From assembly GCF_905171765.1 (NCBI RefSeq), contig NC_053397.1, positions 3,242,946 through 3,306,945 of the forward strand: 64,000 bases of DNA. Reading direction: 5' to 3'. The stretch comes from Bufo bufo (lineage: Eukaryota; Chordata; Amphibia; Anura; Bufonidae). Below are positions 11,401 through 20,079 of this stretch, piece after piece (within the stretch, counting starts at the first letter, position 1; every line of letters begins with the position of its first letter). Both the position numbers and the translations under genes were made by a program. Below the pieces are notes generated by a model. It saw only the letters and a list, made by a program, of their open reading frames with translations. It had not been told where the DNA came from and did no database searches.

Positions 11401-14400
11401 GTGACCTCCTGTGTCCTGTCAGTGAACGTGGTGACCCCCTGTGTCCTGTCAGTGAACGTGGTGACCTCCTGTGTCCTGTCAGTGAACGTGGTGACCCCCT
11501 GTGTCCTGTCAGTGAACGTGGTGACCCCCTGTGTCCTGTCAGTGAACGTGGTGACCCCCTGTGTCCTGTCAGTGAACGTGGTGACCCCCTGTGTCCTGTC
11601 AGTGAATGTGGTGACCCCCTGTGTCCTGTCAGTGAATGTGGTGACCCCCTGTGTCCTGTCAGTGAACGTGGTGACCTCCTGTGTCCTGTCAGTGAACGTG
11701 GTGACCTCCTGTGTCCTGTCAGTGAACGTGGTGACCGCCTGTGTCCTGTCAGTGAACGTGGTGACCTCCTGTGTCCTGTCAGTGAACGTGGTGACCTCCT
11801 GTGTCCTGTCAGTGAACGTGGTGACCCCCTGTGTCCTGTCAGTGAACGTGGTGACCCCCTGTGTCCTGTCAGTGAACGTGGTGACCCCCTGTGTCCTGTC
11901 AGTGAACGTGGTGACCCCCTGTGTCCTGTCAGTGAACGTGGTGACCTCCTGTGTCCTGTCAGTGAATGTGGTGACCTCCTGTGTCCTGTCAGTGAACGTG
12001 GTGACCTCCTGTGTCCTGTCAGTGAACGTGGTGACCTCCTGTGTCCTGTCAGTGAACGTGGTGACCGCCTGTGTCCTGTCAGTGAACGTGGTGACCTCCT
12101 GTGTCCTGTCAGTGAACGTGGTGACCTCCTGTGTCCTGTCAGTGAACGTGGTGACCCCCTGTGTCCTGTCAGTGAACGTGGTGACCCCCTGTGTCCTGTC
12201 AGTGAACGTGGTGACCCCCTGTGTCCTGTCAGTGAACGTGGTGACCTCCTGTGTCCTGTCAGTGAACGTGGTGACCTCCTGTGTCCTGTCAGTGAACGTG
12301 GTGACCTCCTGTGTCCTGTCAGTGAACGTGGTGACCCCCTGTGTCCTGTCAGTGAACGTGGTGACCCCCTGTGTCCTGTCAGTGAACGTGGTGACCTCCT
12401 GTGTCCTGTCAGTGAACGTGGTGACCCCCTGTGTCCTGTCAGTGAACGTGGTGACCCCCTGTGTCCTGTCAGTGAACGTGGTGACCCCCTGTGTCCTGTC
12501 AGTGAACGTGGTGACCTCCTGTGTCCTGTCAGTGAACGTGGTGACCTCCTGTGTCCTGTCAGTGAACGTGGTGACCTCCTGTGTCCTGTCAGTGAACGTG
12601 GTGACCTCCTGTGTCCTGTCAGTGAACGTGGTGACCGCCTGTGTCCTGTCAGTGAACGTGGTGACCTCCTGTGTCCTGTCAGTGAACGTGGTGACCTCCT
12701 GTGTCCTGTCAGTGAACGTGGTGACCCCCTGTGTCCTGTCAGTGAACGTGGTGACCCCCTGTGTCCTGTCAGTGAACGTGGTGACCCCCTGTGTCCTGTC
12801 AGTGAACGTGGTGACCTCCTGTGTCCTGTCAGTGAACGTGGTGACCTCCTGTGTCCTGTCAGTGAACGTGGTGACCTCCTGTGTCCTGTCAGTGAACGTG
12901 GTGACCCCCTGTGTCCTGTCAGTGAACGTGGTGACCCCCTGTGTCCTGTCAGTGAACGTGGTGACCTCCTGTGTCCTGTCAGTGAACGTGGTGACCCCCT
13001 GTGTCCTGTCAGTGAACGTGGTGACCCCCTGTGTCCTGTCAGTGAACGTGGTGACCCCCTGTGGCCTGTCAGTGAACGTGGTGACCCCCTGTGGCCTGTC
13101 AGTGAACGTGGTGACCTCCTGTGTCCTGTCAGTGAACGTGGTGACCTCCTGTGTCCTGTCAGTGAACGTGGTGACCCCCTGTGTCCTGTCAGTGAACGTG
13201 GTGACCCCCTGTCTCCTGGCAGTGAACGTGGTGACCCCCTGTCTCCTGGCAGTGAACGTGGTGACCTCCTGTGTCCTGTCAGTGAACGTGGTGACCCCCT
13301 GTGTCCTGTCAGTGAACGTGGTGACCCCCTGTCTCCTGTCAGTGAACGTGGTGACCCCCTGTGTCCTGTCAGTGAACGTGGTGACCCCCTGTCTCCTGTC
13401 AGTGAACGTGGTGACCCCCTGTGTCCTGTCAGTGAACGTGGTGACCTCCTGTGTCCTGTCAGTGAACGTGGTGACCTCCTGTGTCCTGTCAGTGAACGTG
13501 GTGACCTCCTGTGTCCTGTCAGTGAACGTGGTGACCTCCTGTGTCCTGTCAGTGAACGTGGTGACCTCCTGTGTCCTGTCAGTGAACGTGGTGACCTCCT
13601 GTGTCCTGTCAGTGAACATGGTGACCTCCTGTGTCCTGTCAGTGAACGTGGTGACCTCCTGTGTCCTGTCAGTGAACGTGGTGACCTCCTGTATCCTGCC
13701 TGATACCCTCTTTGGTCACCAGGTTTGTGTTGACGGTTTTTGCACGGATTTGGGTCACTTGGTTGTGGTCACTCTGCTGGAGCCGGTCCTGGGAATTGCA
13801 CTGGGGACAGTCGCCTCCATAGTGGTCGTCGCAGTTTTAATTTTCCTTCTACTAAAGGAAAGAAAAAAAGGAAAGAAGAAAGGTGAGTGGCAGCCATGAG
13901 CGAGCGGCCATCTGAGCAGACAGCCATGAGCGAGCAGCCTTCAGTGAGCAGGCACCCATGAGCCAGGGGCCATCAGTGAGCAGGCAGCCATGATCGAGCA
14001 GCCTTCAGTGAGCAGGCAGCCATGAGCGAGCAGCCTTCAGTGAGCAGGCACCCATGAGCCAGGGGCCATCAGTGAGCAGGCAGCCATGATCGAGCAGCCT
14101 TCAGTGAGCAGGCAGCCATGATCGAGCAGCCTTCAGTGAGCAGGCAGCCATGATCGAGCAGCCTTCAGTGAGCAGGCAGCCATGATCGAGCAGCCTTCAG
14201 TGAGCAGGCAGCCATGATCGAGCAGCCTTCAGTGAGCAGGCAGCCATGATCAAGCAGCCTTCAGTGAGCAGGCAGCCCTGATCAAGCATCCTTCAGTGAG
14301 CAGGCGGCCATGAGCCAGGGGCCATCAGTGAGCAGGTGGCCATGAGCGAGCGGCCATCAGTGAGTAGGCGGCCATGAGCGAGCGGCCTTCAGTGAGCAGG

Positions 14401-17400
14401 CGGCTTCAGTGAGCAAGCGGCCATGAGCGAGCAGCCTTCAGTGAGCAGGCGGCCATGAGCGAGCAGCCTTCAGTGAGCAGGCGGCCATGAGCGAGCAGCC
14501 TTCAGTGAGCAGGCGGCCATGAGCGAGCAGCCTTCAGTGAGCAGGCGGCCATGAACGAGCAGCCTTCAGTGAGCAGGTGGCCATGAACGAGCAGTCATGT
14601 AATCAGCCTCTTACTTCTTTACAGTAGCAGAAAACCTGGAACTGCTGGCAAATAACCGAGAAGTGGTCGTCTCTCCAATCGCCTTCCCTCATGGCGACTA
14701 CAGGGGGTCCTGTAAGTGTTCACATGGCCGACGCTGCCCTTACATGAAATGCCGGAGAAATGGCAGTTCCTGTACATAAATTGCCACACGGGAAGATGCT
14801 CACCTGCTGGGCGATATAACTGTATTTTCTCCTGTTGTCAGATATCCCCAGCAGCAGTTCCGGTGGTGTGTCATTCCGCGGGGGCCTGTACTCTGGGGGC
14901 AGCGTCGGCGGCGGATCCGTGCCCATCCTACTCACCAGTCTCCTTGATAACCTGAGGCCGGAGCTGCTGGATGAAGTGAAGGACGTCCTGATCCCTGAGA
15001 GCCGCCTGATCACACACCGCGAACGGATAATAGGGAAAGGTCAGAGCGCTAAAACCGAGCCGCAGAGACTGGGAGACGCCCTGTCAGTAAGCCCCGCCCC
15101 CAACACAGCTTCCTGTTGATGGTCATGTAAGATGTGACTCTTCTTGGCGTTGCTGATTGGCTGCGAGGGCTGACAGAGGCGAGGGGCTTATAGGACCAGC
15201 AATGTCCAGTCCCCTGAGGGGCTCTTCGGGGGTTGGGCCAATGTTATAAATGCGCCACCCCCGTCCTGCTCCCTGTCGCCGCCTCATTGTCCAGGGCGTG
15301 ACTACCGTTTTTCTTTTCTTCCACCTCAGGTCATTTTGGAAGCGTTTACCATGGAATGTACACAGACGAGGAGGGCCACGAGCTGCACTGCGCTGTCAAG
15401 TCCCTCAACAGTAAGGACGAGGGGAAGGGTAACGTCATGTACTCCAATCGCAACCAAAGCTGCACTAACTATTCTGGTGACTGGTGCTTCAGACTCACCC
15501 CTAAAATTCTGGGGTCTCACAATGCACCATTCTGAGGGTCCTGTATACAGACGTGGTAGTTGTCAGTGGTATGAGAGACCAGAGGTAAAACTGCAGTGCA
15601 GTTCTGGATAAGACGTAACAGTAGAACTGTGACAGCAGCTCTGGATGTGACTGGAGAATAAGATGTGCTGTAACAGGAGCATTATGACTGCTGCTCTGGA
15701 TGTGACTGGAGCATAAGACGTAACAGAGTTGTGGCAGCAGCTCTGGATGTGACTAGAGCATTTGGCTAGAGTGACAGATTCCTGAGCTTTGTGCTTTCCT
15801 GCAGGGATCACGGATGTGGAAGAGGTGGAGGAGTTTCTCCGGGAGGGGATCCTGATGAAGGGCTTTCATCACCCCCACGTCCTGTCCCTCATCGGGATCT
15901 TTCTGCCGCGGGAGGGGCTCCCCCTGGTAGTCCTCCCGTACATGTCCCACGGGGACCTGAGACACTTCATCCGCAGCGAGGACCGGGTGAGTGCTGTACT
16001 ATTATAATGGTGGTGGTGGGGCATGGTTATAGTGTGATAATGACCGCCTCTGTCTCCGCAGAACCCCACGGTGAAGGATCTGGTCGGCTTCGGTCTGCAG
16101 GTCTCCCGGGGAATGGAGTATTTGGCGCAGATGAAGTTTGTGCACAGAGACCTGGCCGCCCGAAACTGCATGTGAGTAACTGGGCGGAGCTGGAAAAATA
16201 TGAAGTGATACTATAATGCTACAATGTATACAAGCTGCTCAGTGTCACAGAGCACCCCCCCCCCCTCGGAGCCGACACTCTCCAGGGGTGCTCCGGGAGC
16301 TGCTGTGCCTGCCACTGACCACAGCTATGTCTTCCAGGCTCGATGAGGCGTATAAAGTGAAGGTGGCGGATTTCGGCCTCGCTCGGGATGTGTTTGATAA
16401 GGAATATTACAGCGTCCGACGTCATAAGAACGCGCGTCTGCCGGTGAAGTGGATGGCACTGGAGAGTCTACAGACCCAGAAATTCACCACCAAGAGCGAT
16501 GTGGTGAGGGCCGGCTGGCAAGGGGATGGGCGTCATGTGATGGGATCAGAAATAACCCTCCATGTAATCTCTTTCATTCCAGTGGTCTTTTGGGGTGCTG
16601 CTGTGGGAGCTGATGACACGAGGAGCCCCCCCATATCCAGATGTGGATCCATATGATATTACCCGATACCTGTACAGGGGGAGACGTCTCCCACAACCAG
16701 AGTACTGCCCGGACCCCCTGTGAGTCCTGCTGACCTAAGTGTACACATCTGCTGGACACCACCCCTTTAAAAGAGGGAGCTCACTACATACAGATTATAC
16801 AGCCACCACTAGGGGGAGCTCACTACTTACAGATTATACAGCCACCATTAGAGGGAGCTCACTACATACAGATTATACAGTCACCACTAGAGGGAGCTCA
16901 CTACATACAGATTATACAGCCACCACTAGAGGGAGCTCACTACATACAGATCATACAGCCACCACTAGAGGGAGCTCACTACATACAGATCATACAGCCA
17001 CCACTAGAGGGAGCTCACTACATACAGATAATACAGTCACCACTAGAGGGAGCTCACTACATACAGATTATACAGCCACCACTAGAGGGAGCTCACTACA
17101 TACAGATTATACAGCCACCACTAGAGGGAGCTCACTACATACAGATTATACAGTCACCACTAGAGGGAGCTCACTACATACAAATTATACAGCCACCACT
17201 AGAGGGAGCTCACTACATACAGATTATATAGCCACCACTAGAGGGAGCTCACTACATACAGATTATACAGTCACCACTAGAGGGAGCTCACTACATACAG
17301 ATCATACAGCCACCACTAGAGGGAGCTCACTACATACAGATTATACAGCCACCACTAGAGGGAGCTCACTACATACAGATCATACAGTCACTACTAGAGG

Positions 17401-19453
17401 GAGCTCACTACATACAGATTATACAGCCACCACTAGAGGGAGCTCACTACATACAGATTATACAGTCACCACTAGAGGGAGCTCACTATATACAGATCAT
17501 ACAGCCACCACTAGAGGGAGCTCACTACATACAGATCATACAGCCACCACTAGAGGGAGCTCACTACATACAGATCATACAGCCACCACTAGAGGGAGCT
17601 CACTACATACAGATTATACAGCCACCACTAGAGGGAGCTCACTACATACAGATTATACAGCCACCACTAGAGGGAGCTCACTATATACAGATCATACAGC
17701 CACCACTAGAGGGAGCTCACTACATACAGATTATACAGTCACCACTAGAGAGAGCTCACTATATACAGATCATACAGCCACCACTAGAGGGAGCTCACTA
17801 CATACAGATTATACAGTCACCACTAGAGGGACTCACTACATACAGGTTATACAGTCACCACTAGAGGGAGCTCACTACACACAGATTATACAGCCACCAC
17901 TAGGGGGAGCTCACTACATACAGATTATACAGCCACCACTAGGGGGAGCTCACTACATACAGATTATACAGCCACCACTAGGGGGAGCTCACTACATACA
18001 GATTATACAGCCACCACTAGGGGGAGCTCACTACATACAGATTATACAGTCACCACTAGAGGGAGCTCACTACATACAGATTATACAGCCATCACTAGAG
18101 GGAGCTCACTACATACAGATTATACAGCCACCACTAGAGGGAGCTCACTACATACAGATTATACAGCCACCACTAGAGGGAGCTCACTACATACAGATTA
18201 TACAGCCACCACTAGAGGGGGCTCACTACATACAGATTATACAGCCACCACTAGGGGGAGCTCACTACATACAGATTATACAGCCACCACTAGAGGGAGC
18301 TCACTACATACAGATCATACAGCCACCACTAGAGGGAGCTCACTACATACAGATTATACAGCCACCACTAGAGGGAGCTCACTACATACAGATTATACAG
18401 CCACCACTAGAGGGAGATCACTACATACAGATTATACAGTCACCACTAGAGGGAGCTCACTACATACAGATTATACAGCCACCACTAGAGGGAGCTCACT
18501 ACATACAGATTATACAGCCACCACTAGAGGGAGCGCACTACATACAGATTATACAGCCACCACTAGAGGGAGCTCACTACATACAGATTATACAGCCACC
18601 ACTAGAGGGAGCGCACTACATACAGATTATACAGCCACCACTAGAGGGAGCTCACTACATACAGATTATACAGCCACCACTAGAGGGAGCTCACTACATA
18701 CAGATTATACAGTCACCACTAGAGGGAGCTCACTACATACAGATTATACAGTCACCACTAGAGGGAGCGCACTACATACAGATTATACAGTCACCACTAG
18801 AGGGAGCTCACTACATACAGATTATACATCCACCACTAGAGGGAGCTCACTACATATAGATTATACAGTCACCACTAGAGGGAGCTCACTACGTACAGAT
18901 TATACAGTCACCACTAGAGGGAGCTCACTACATACAGGTTATACAGCCACCACTAGGGGGAGCTCACTACATACAGATTATACAGTCACCACTAGGGGGA
19001 GCTCACTACATACAGGTTATACAGCCACCACCAGGGGGAGCTCACTACATACAGGTTATACAGTCACCCCTGCAGTACTGACATTTCTCTTATATAAACC
19101 CTTTATGTTTGTACCCCAGTGTTCTTGTACTGTTTGTGGGGTGGGACTATGGGCTGTTATTGGGGGGCTTGTGTTTGATGCATGTTTCTTGTCTTCTCAG
19201 CTACACCCTGATGCTGCAGTGCTGGAATCCGCATCCCGAGGAGCGGCCGAGCTTCACCCAGCTGGTTGGCGACATGGAGGTGATCTCTAGCTCCCTGTGG
19301 GGGGACCACTACATTAATCTGAATGTAACGTACATCAACCTGGAACGCGACCAGTTCTACCCACCGGCGCCACCTGGCTCCGAGGATGAGCTGGAGAACT
19401 TCATTACTGACGAGGAGGAGGATGAAGAGGATGAGGCAAATGGAATGATGTGA
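5256..19453 (+). CDS. mst1r: Macrophage-stimulating protein receptor (RON), 3' 19 exons
   Basis: Single-pass receptor tyrosine kinase of the MET/RON family, which in vertebrates binds MSP (MST1) and signals to growth and motility pathways. Exons (GT-AG): 5256-5444, 5515-5637, 5705-5875, 6753-6931, 7011-7149, 7231-7370, 7460-7627, 9798-9876, 10226-10447, 10900-11046, 13723-13882, 14625-14711, 14842-15039, 15330-15410, 15805-15986, 16062-16171, 16338-16503, 16583-16719, 19201-19453. They sum to 2931 bases, an exact codon multiple. Domain order is Sema end, PSI, IPT1-4, transmembrane helix, juxtamembrane, kinase, docking tail. RON is preferred over MET because of [34 protein letters not shown] and FLREG, which follow RON. 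Human MST1R has 20 exons and about 1400 residues, so one large 5' exon of about 420 codons is missing on the left. No frameshift or internal stop was found, so the gene looks functional. Confidence 0.93.
5515..5637 (+). CDS. mst1r: mst1r exon: Sema to PSI junction
   Basis: 41 codons, phase 0/0, preceded by a strong C-rich tract and acag. It encodes [20 protein letters not shown], corresponding to the SHPVSPEV region of MET at the end of the Sema domain. The following intron is only 67 bp. Confidence 0.9.
5705..5875 (+). CDS. mst1r: mst1r exon: PSI domain
   Basis: 57 codons, phase 0/0. Cysteine pattern [17 protein letters not shown], then [10 protein letters not shown] and DTCPP, the cysteine-rich PSI (plexin-semaphorin-integrin) module that links the Sema domain to the IPT repeats. 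Donor gtaaga. Confidence 0.93.
5928..6720. repeat. 31-bp minisatellite in the intron after the PSI exon
   Basis: About 25 tandem units of tgatcacatgaccacgtcct plus gacctctatac, with scattered point changes (gatcacaagg, acttatcac, ctggccccca). It fills most of intron 5876-6752. Most units contain TCACATGA, the reverse complement of the TCATGTGA E-box. Degeneration increases toward the acceptor. Confidence 0.93.
6753..6931 (+). CDS. mst1r: mst1r exon: first IPT repeat, N-terminal part
   Basis: 179 bases, phase 0 in, phase 2 out. Begins [21 protein letters not shown], the start of the first IPT/TIG immunoglobulin-like fold, where RON has PRSAPLRG and a CG.NF motif. Continues to the arginine shared with the next exon. 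Donor gtaagg. Confidence 0.92.
7011..7149 (+). CDS. mst1r: mst1r exon: first IPT repeat, C-terminal part
   Basis: 139 bases, enters in phase 2 and ends in phase 0. Encodes [18 protein letters not shown] and a closing GFSYV strand, as expected for the end of an IPT domain (GFSF in RON). Donor gtgagg. Confidence 0.9.
7231..7370 (+). CDS. mst1r: mst1r exon: second IPT repeat, first part
   Basis: 140 bases, phase 0 in, 2 out. [20 protein letters not shown] followed by TLKGQNLS is the conserved opening of an IPT repeat (FGP-AGGT-LTL in MET and RON). Continues to DAECTVYSQ, the strand carrying the conserved cysteine. Confidence 0.93.
7460..7627 (+). CDS. mst1r: mst1r exon: end of second and start of third IPT repeat
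   Basis: 168 bases, phase 2 to 2. Encodes [20 protein letters not shown], a TFTYK strand, then [14 protein letters not shown]. The last matches RON (SISPNC) and opens the third IPT. The donor gtgagc is at the very edge of the 92-bp satellite. Confidence 0.9.
7628..9778. repeat. 92-bp minisatellite in mst1r intron
   Basis: About 23 tandem copies of a 92-bp unit containing atcctgtattatactccaga and gctgcactcactattctgct, with point changes and a few shortened units (near 9365 and 9720) that lack gtactgatcc. It begins within a few bases of the splice donor and stops about 20 bases before the next exon at 9798. The same satellite forms a second array after the gene (20080-21110). Confidence 0.95.
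9798..9876 (+). CDS. mst1r: mst1r exon: third IPT repeat, middle
   Basis: 79 bases, phase 2 in, 0 out. Encodes [20 protein letters not shown], the S.LTI.G.NL core of an IPT repeat, ending YQGRKQ. The acceptor ctcttccag directly follows the satellite, so the polypyrimidine tract (tctgtcctttctcttccag) is short but intact. Confidence 0.88.
9877..10225. other. Intron without recognised elements
   Basis: 349 bases between mst1r exons. No tandem repeat, ORF or RNA gene was recognised. Confidence 0.6.
10226..10447 (+). CDS. mst1r: mst1r exon: third IPT end, fourth IPT start
   Basis: 74 codons, phase 0/0. Encodes [17 protein letters not shown], then [20 protein letters not shown] and [20 protein letters not shown]. 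The pattern of a strand ending FNYTIYP and then a new strand K-GDNEIE follows MET (FDLIYVHNP and LEIKGNDI). Two N-linked glycosylation sequons (NHS, NYT) are visible. Donor gtaaga. Confidence 0.9.
10900..11046 (+). CDS. mst1r: mst1r exon: fourth IPT repeat
   Basis: 49 codons, phase 0/0. [20 protein letters not shown] and NEITCRIP reproduce the RON order (ADCVGINVTVGGESC, then VVCPLP). Donor gtacaa is followed after about 30 bp by the 30-bp minisatellite, which stays open in this frame. Confidence 0.9.
11090..13690. repeat. 30-bp minisatellite in mst1r intron, open in frame
   Basis: About 87 units of 30 bp (gtgaacgtggtgaccccctg plus tgtcctgtca). The main variation is ccc, tcc or gcc at one codon, giving Pro, Ser or Ala. 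The intron (11047-13722) is 2676 bases, exactly 892 codons, with no stop in the frame of the exon on either side. Its first and last units are more degenerate. The variant pattern shows a 570-bp higher-order duplication (from 12061 and from 12631). The minus strand is also open. Confidence 0.95.
13723..13882 (+). CDS. mst1r: mst1r exon: transmembrane segment
   Basis: 160 bases, phase 0 in, 1 out. [14 protein letters not shown] closes the ectodomain exactly as RON VCVDGEC. A hydrophobic helix follows ([20 protein letters not shown]) and a basic stop-transfer run KERKKGKKK places the C-terminus in the cytoplasm. Donor gtgagt. Confidence 0.93.
13905..14600. repeat. 32-bp minisatellite in mst1r intron
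   Basis: About 21 units of 32 bp built on gcgagcagccttcagtgagc and aggcggccatga, with variants such as gccaggggccatcagtg. It fills most of intron 13883-14624. Confidence 0.93.
14625..14711 (+). CDS. mst1r: mst1r exon: juxtamembrane segment with DYR site
   Basis: 87 bases, phase 1 in, 1 out. Encodes [19 protein letters not shown] and then HGDYRGS across the junction. DYR matches the juxtamembrane Cbl-binding D-pY-R site of MET and RON, used for ubiquitin-dependent down-regulation. Its regulatory role here is inferred from the family. Confidence 0.85.
14842..15039 (+). CDS. mst1r: mst1r exon: juxtamembrane and glycine loop start
   Basis: 198 bases, phase 1/1. A Ser/Gly-rich stretch is followed by [15 protein letters not shown] and [10 protein letters not shown]. 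The last residues begin the ATP-binding glycine loop, and the DEVKDVLIP string is diagnostic of RON rather than MET. Confidence 0.93.
15330..15410 (+). CDS. mst1r: mst1r exon: kinase N-lobe with VAIK-type lysine
   Basis: 81 bases, phase 1/1. Continues the glycine loop as [10 protein letters not shown] and reaches HCAVKSLN, with the ATP-orienting lysine in AVK. Donor gtaagg. Confidence 0.93.
15591..15775. repeat. Short degenerate repeat in mst1r intron
   Basis: Three to four copies of a 45-75 bp unit sharing agctctggatgtgac and a gcataagacgtaacag-like part. The gcagctctgga core is complementary to tccagagctgc in the 92-bp satellite, so it may be a distantly related, inverted member of that family. 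Confidence 0.5.
15805..15986 (+). CDS. mst1r: mst1r exon: kinase N-lobe, alpha-C and hinge
   Basis: 182 bases, phase 1 in, 0 out. [20 protein letters not shown] contains the alpha-C glutamate. It continues to [20 protein letters not shown], the hinge region, and [13 protein letters not shown] and LP-EGLP follow RON. Confidence 0.94.
16062..16171 (+). CDS. mst1r: mst1r exon: catalytic loop
   Basis: 110 bases, phase 0 in, 2 out. [20 protein letters not shown], then [20 protein letters not shown] is the receptor-tyrosine-kinase catalytic loop with the catalytic aspartate and the arginine/asparagine pair intact. Confidence 0.95.
16338..16503 (+). CDS. mst1r: mst1r exon: DFG and activation loop
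   Basis: 166 bases, phase 2 in, 0 out. [20 protein letters not shown] contains the DFG magnesium motif and the paired activation-loop tyrosines of the family. [20 protein letters not shown] is the P+1 loop. All key residues are present. Confidence 0.95.
16583..16719 (+). CDS. mst1r: mst1r exon: kinase C-lobe
   Basis: 137 bases, phase 0 in, 2 out. [20 protein letters not shown], then [14 protein letters not shown], a near-perfect family C-lobe. Donor gtgagt. Reading through the donor meets a stop at once, so retention of the next intron would cut off the C-terminus. Confidence 0.95.
16765..19075. repeat. 39-bp minisatellite in the last mst1r intron, CTCF-like motif
   Basis: About 59 tandem units of 39 bp made of gagggagctcactacataca and gattatacagccaccacta. 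Point variants include gattatacagtcacc, gatcatacag, gggggagctc and gagcgcac. One unit near 17829 has lost two bases, which shifts the repeat frame. Each unit holds ccactagagggagct or ccactagggggagct, one base away from the CTCF core consensus. It lies between the kinase C-lobe exon and the final exon. Confidence 0.95.
19201..19453 (+). CDS. mst1r: mst1r final exon: kinase end and docking site
   Basis: 253 bases including the TGA at 19451-19453. [16 protein letters not shown] ends the kinase domain. [15 protein letters not shown] carries two tyrosines in the positions of the bidentate docking site of MET and RON (Y-V-x-L and Y-x-N-L) that recruit Grb2, PI3K and others. The tail is short and very acidic ([10 protein letters not shown]), unlike the Pro-rich human RON tail. 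Acceptor tcttctcag. Confidence 0.94.
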
Positions 19454-20060
19454 GCGTCAGCTGACAGGTCAGGAGGACGCTCCTCATAGGACTCTCAGCA
19501 GAGCGGTGAGGCTTCATCTACAGCAGAGCGAGTCCTCCTGCAGCTGCACTGACACACTGTTACTACTGCGCCTCAGTGAAACAGCTGGAGGGCCTGACAT
19601 TCAGACAAGATGCAGAAGGAAACGGCACTGTAAAGTTTGGATGCATCTTGTGTCACAGCAAAGTGTGGAGTCCGCTGCGCCTCGTGCCTCAGGAGCTTCT
19701 AATGGACGGACACGGTACCATGTTCTGCGGGGGAGGTACCTTCGCCCTGAGAAACATTTTCTATAGTTTTTTTACTTTCTAAACCTCCATAACTCTAATG
19801 TACAGCAGGCGATTACTTACACTGTGACCGCAGGGCCCATTGTGGGGCGATACTTGAAGAGCACAGGGTCATATCCTCCATGTATATATCGCTACCAAGA
19901 GAAATATTTTTATACAAAGATTTGGGAAAAGAAACTTCTCGCCAAGTGAGGACTGTAAATAAAGGAAATTTACTTTCTTATCTCCTCTGTGTATGATTAA
20001 AGAGCAAAGAACGTCCCAGTGCCCCGCAAAGAAAGTCACCCCTGAACCCCTACTATAAGT
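19454..20060 (+). other. mst1r: mst1r 3' untranslated region
   Basis: About 600 bases of unique sequence after the stop codon with no other gene. It contains the polyadenylation signals listed separately and ends where the 92-bp satellite resumes near 20080. Confidence 0.7.
19958..19963 (+). terminator. mst1r: Polyadenylation signal AATAAA
   Basis: Canonical aataaa about 505 bases after the stop codon. A second, weaker candidate attaaa lies at 19996-20001. The downstream GT-rich context (tcctctgtgtatg) supports cleavage soon after the first. Confidence 0.7.
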
Positions 20061-20079
20061 GCAGCAAATATCCAGAGTC

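Noticed and set aside
10965..13619. 884-codon minus-strand frame (TFTDRTQ repeats)
   Set aside because: Antisense of the 30-bp minisatellite in a mst1r intron. Its end overlaps the antisense of a real exon.
10687..13899. Independent gene of 1070 codons on the + strand
   Set aside because: Its beginning and end are real mst1r exons joined by the open minisatellite intron. It is reported as a possible intron-retention form, not as a gene.
16739..18859. 706-codon + strand frame
   Set aside because: 39-bp minisatellite read in frame (13 residues per unit), interrupted by a unit with an indel near 17829. It lies wholly in an intron.
5256..19453. Assignment of the receptor to met instead of mst1r
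   Set aside because: Several blocks agree with MET ([21 protein letters not shown]), but the juxtamembrane [24 protein letters not shown] and the ectodomain VCVDGFC and PRVAPLRG follow RON. A tree would settle it.
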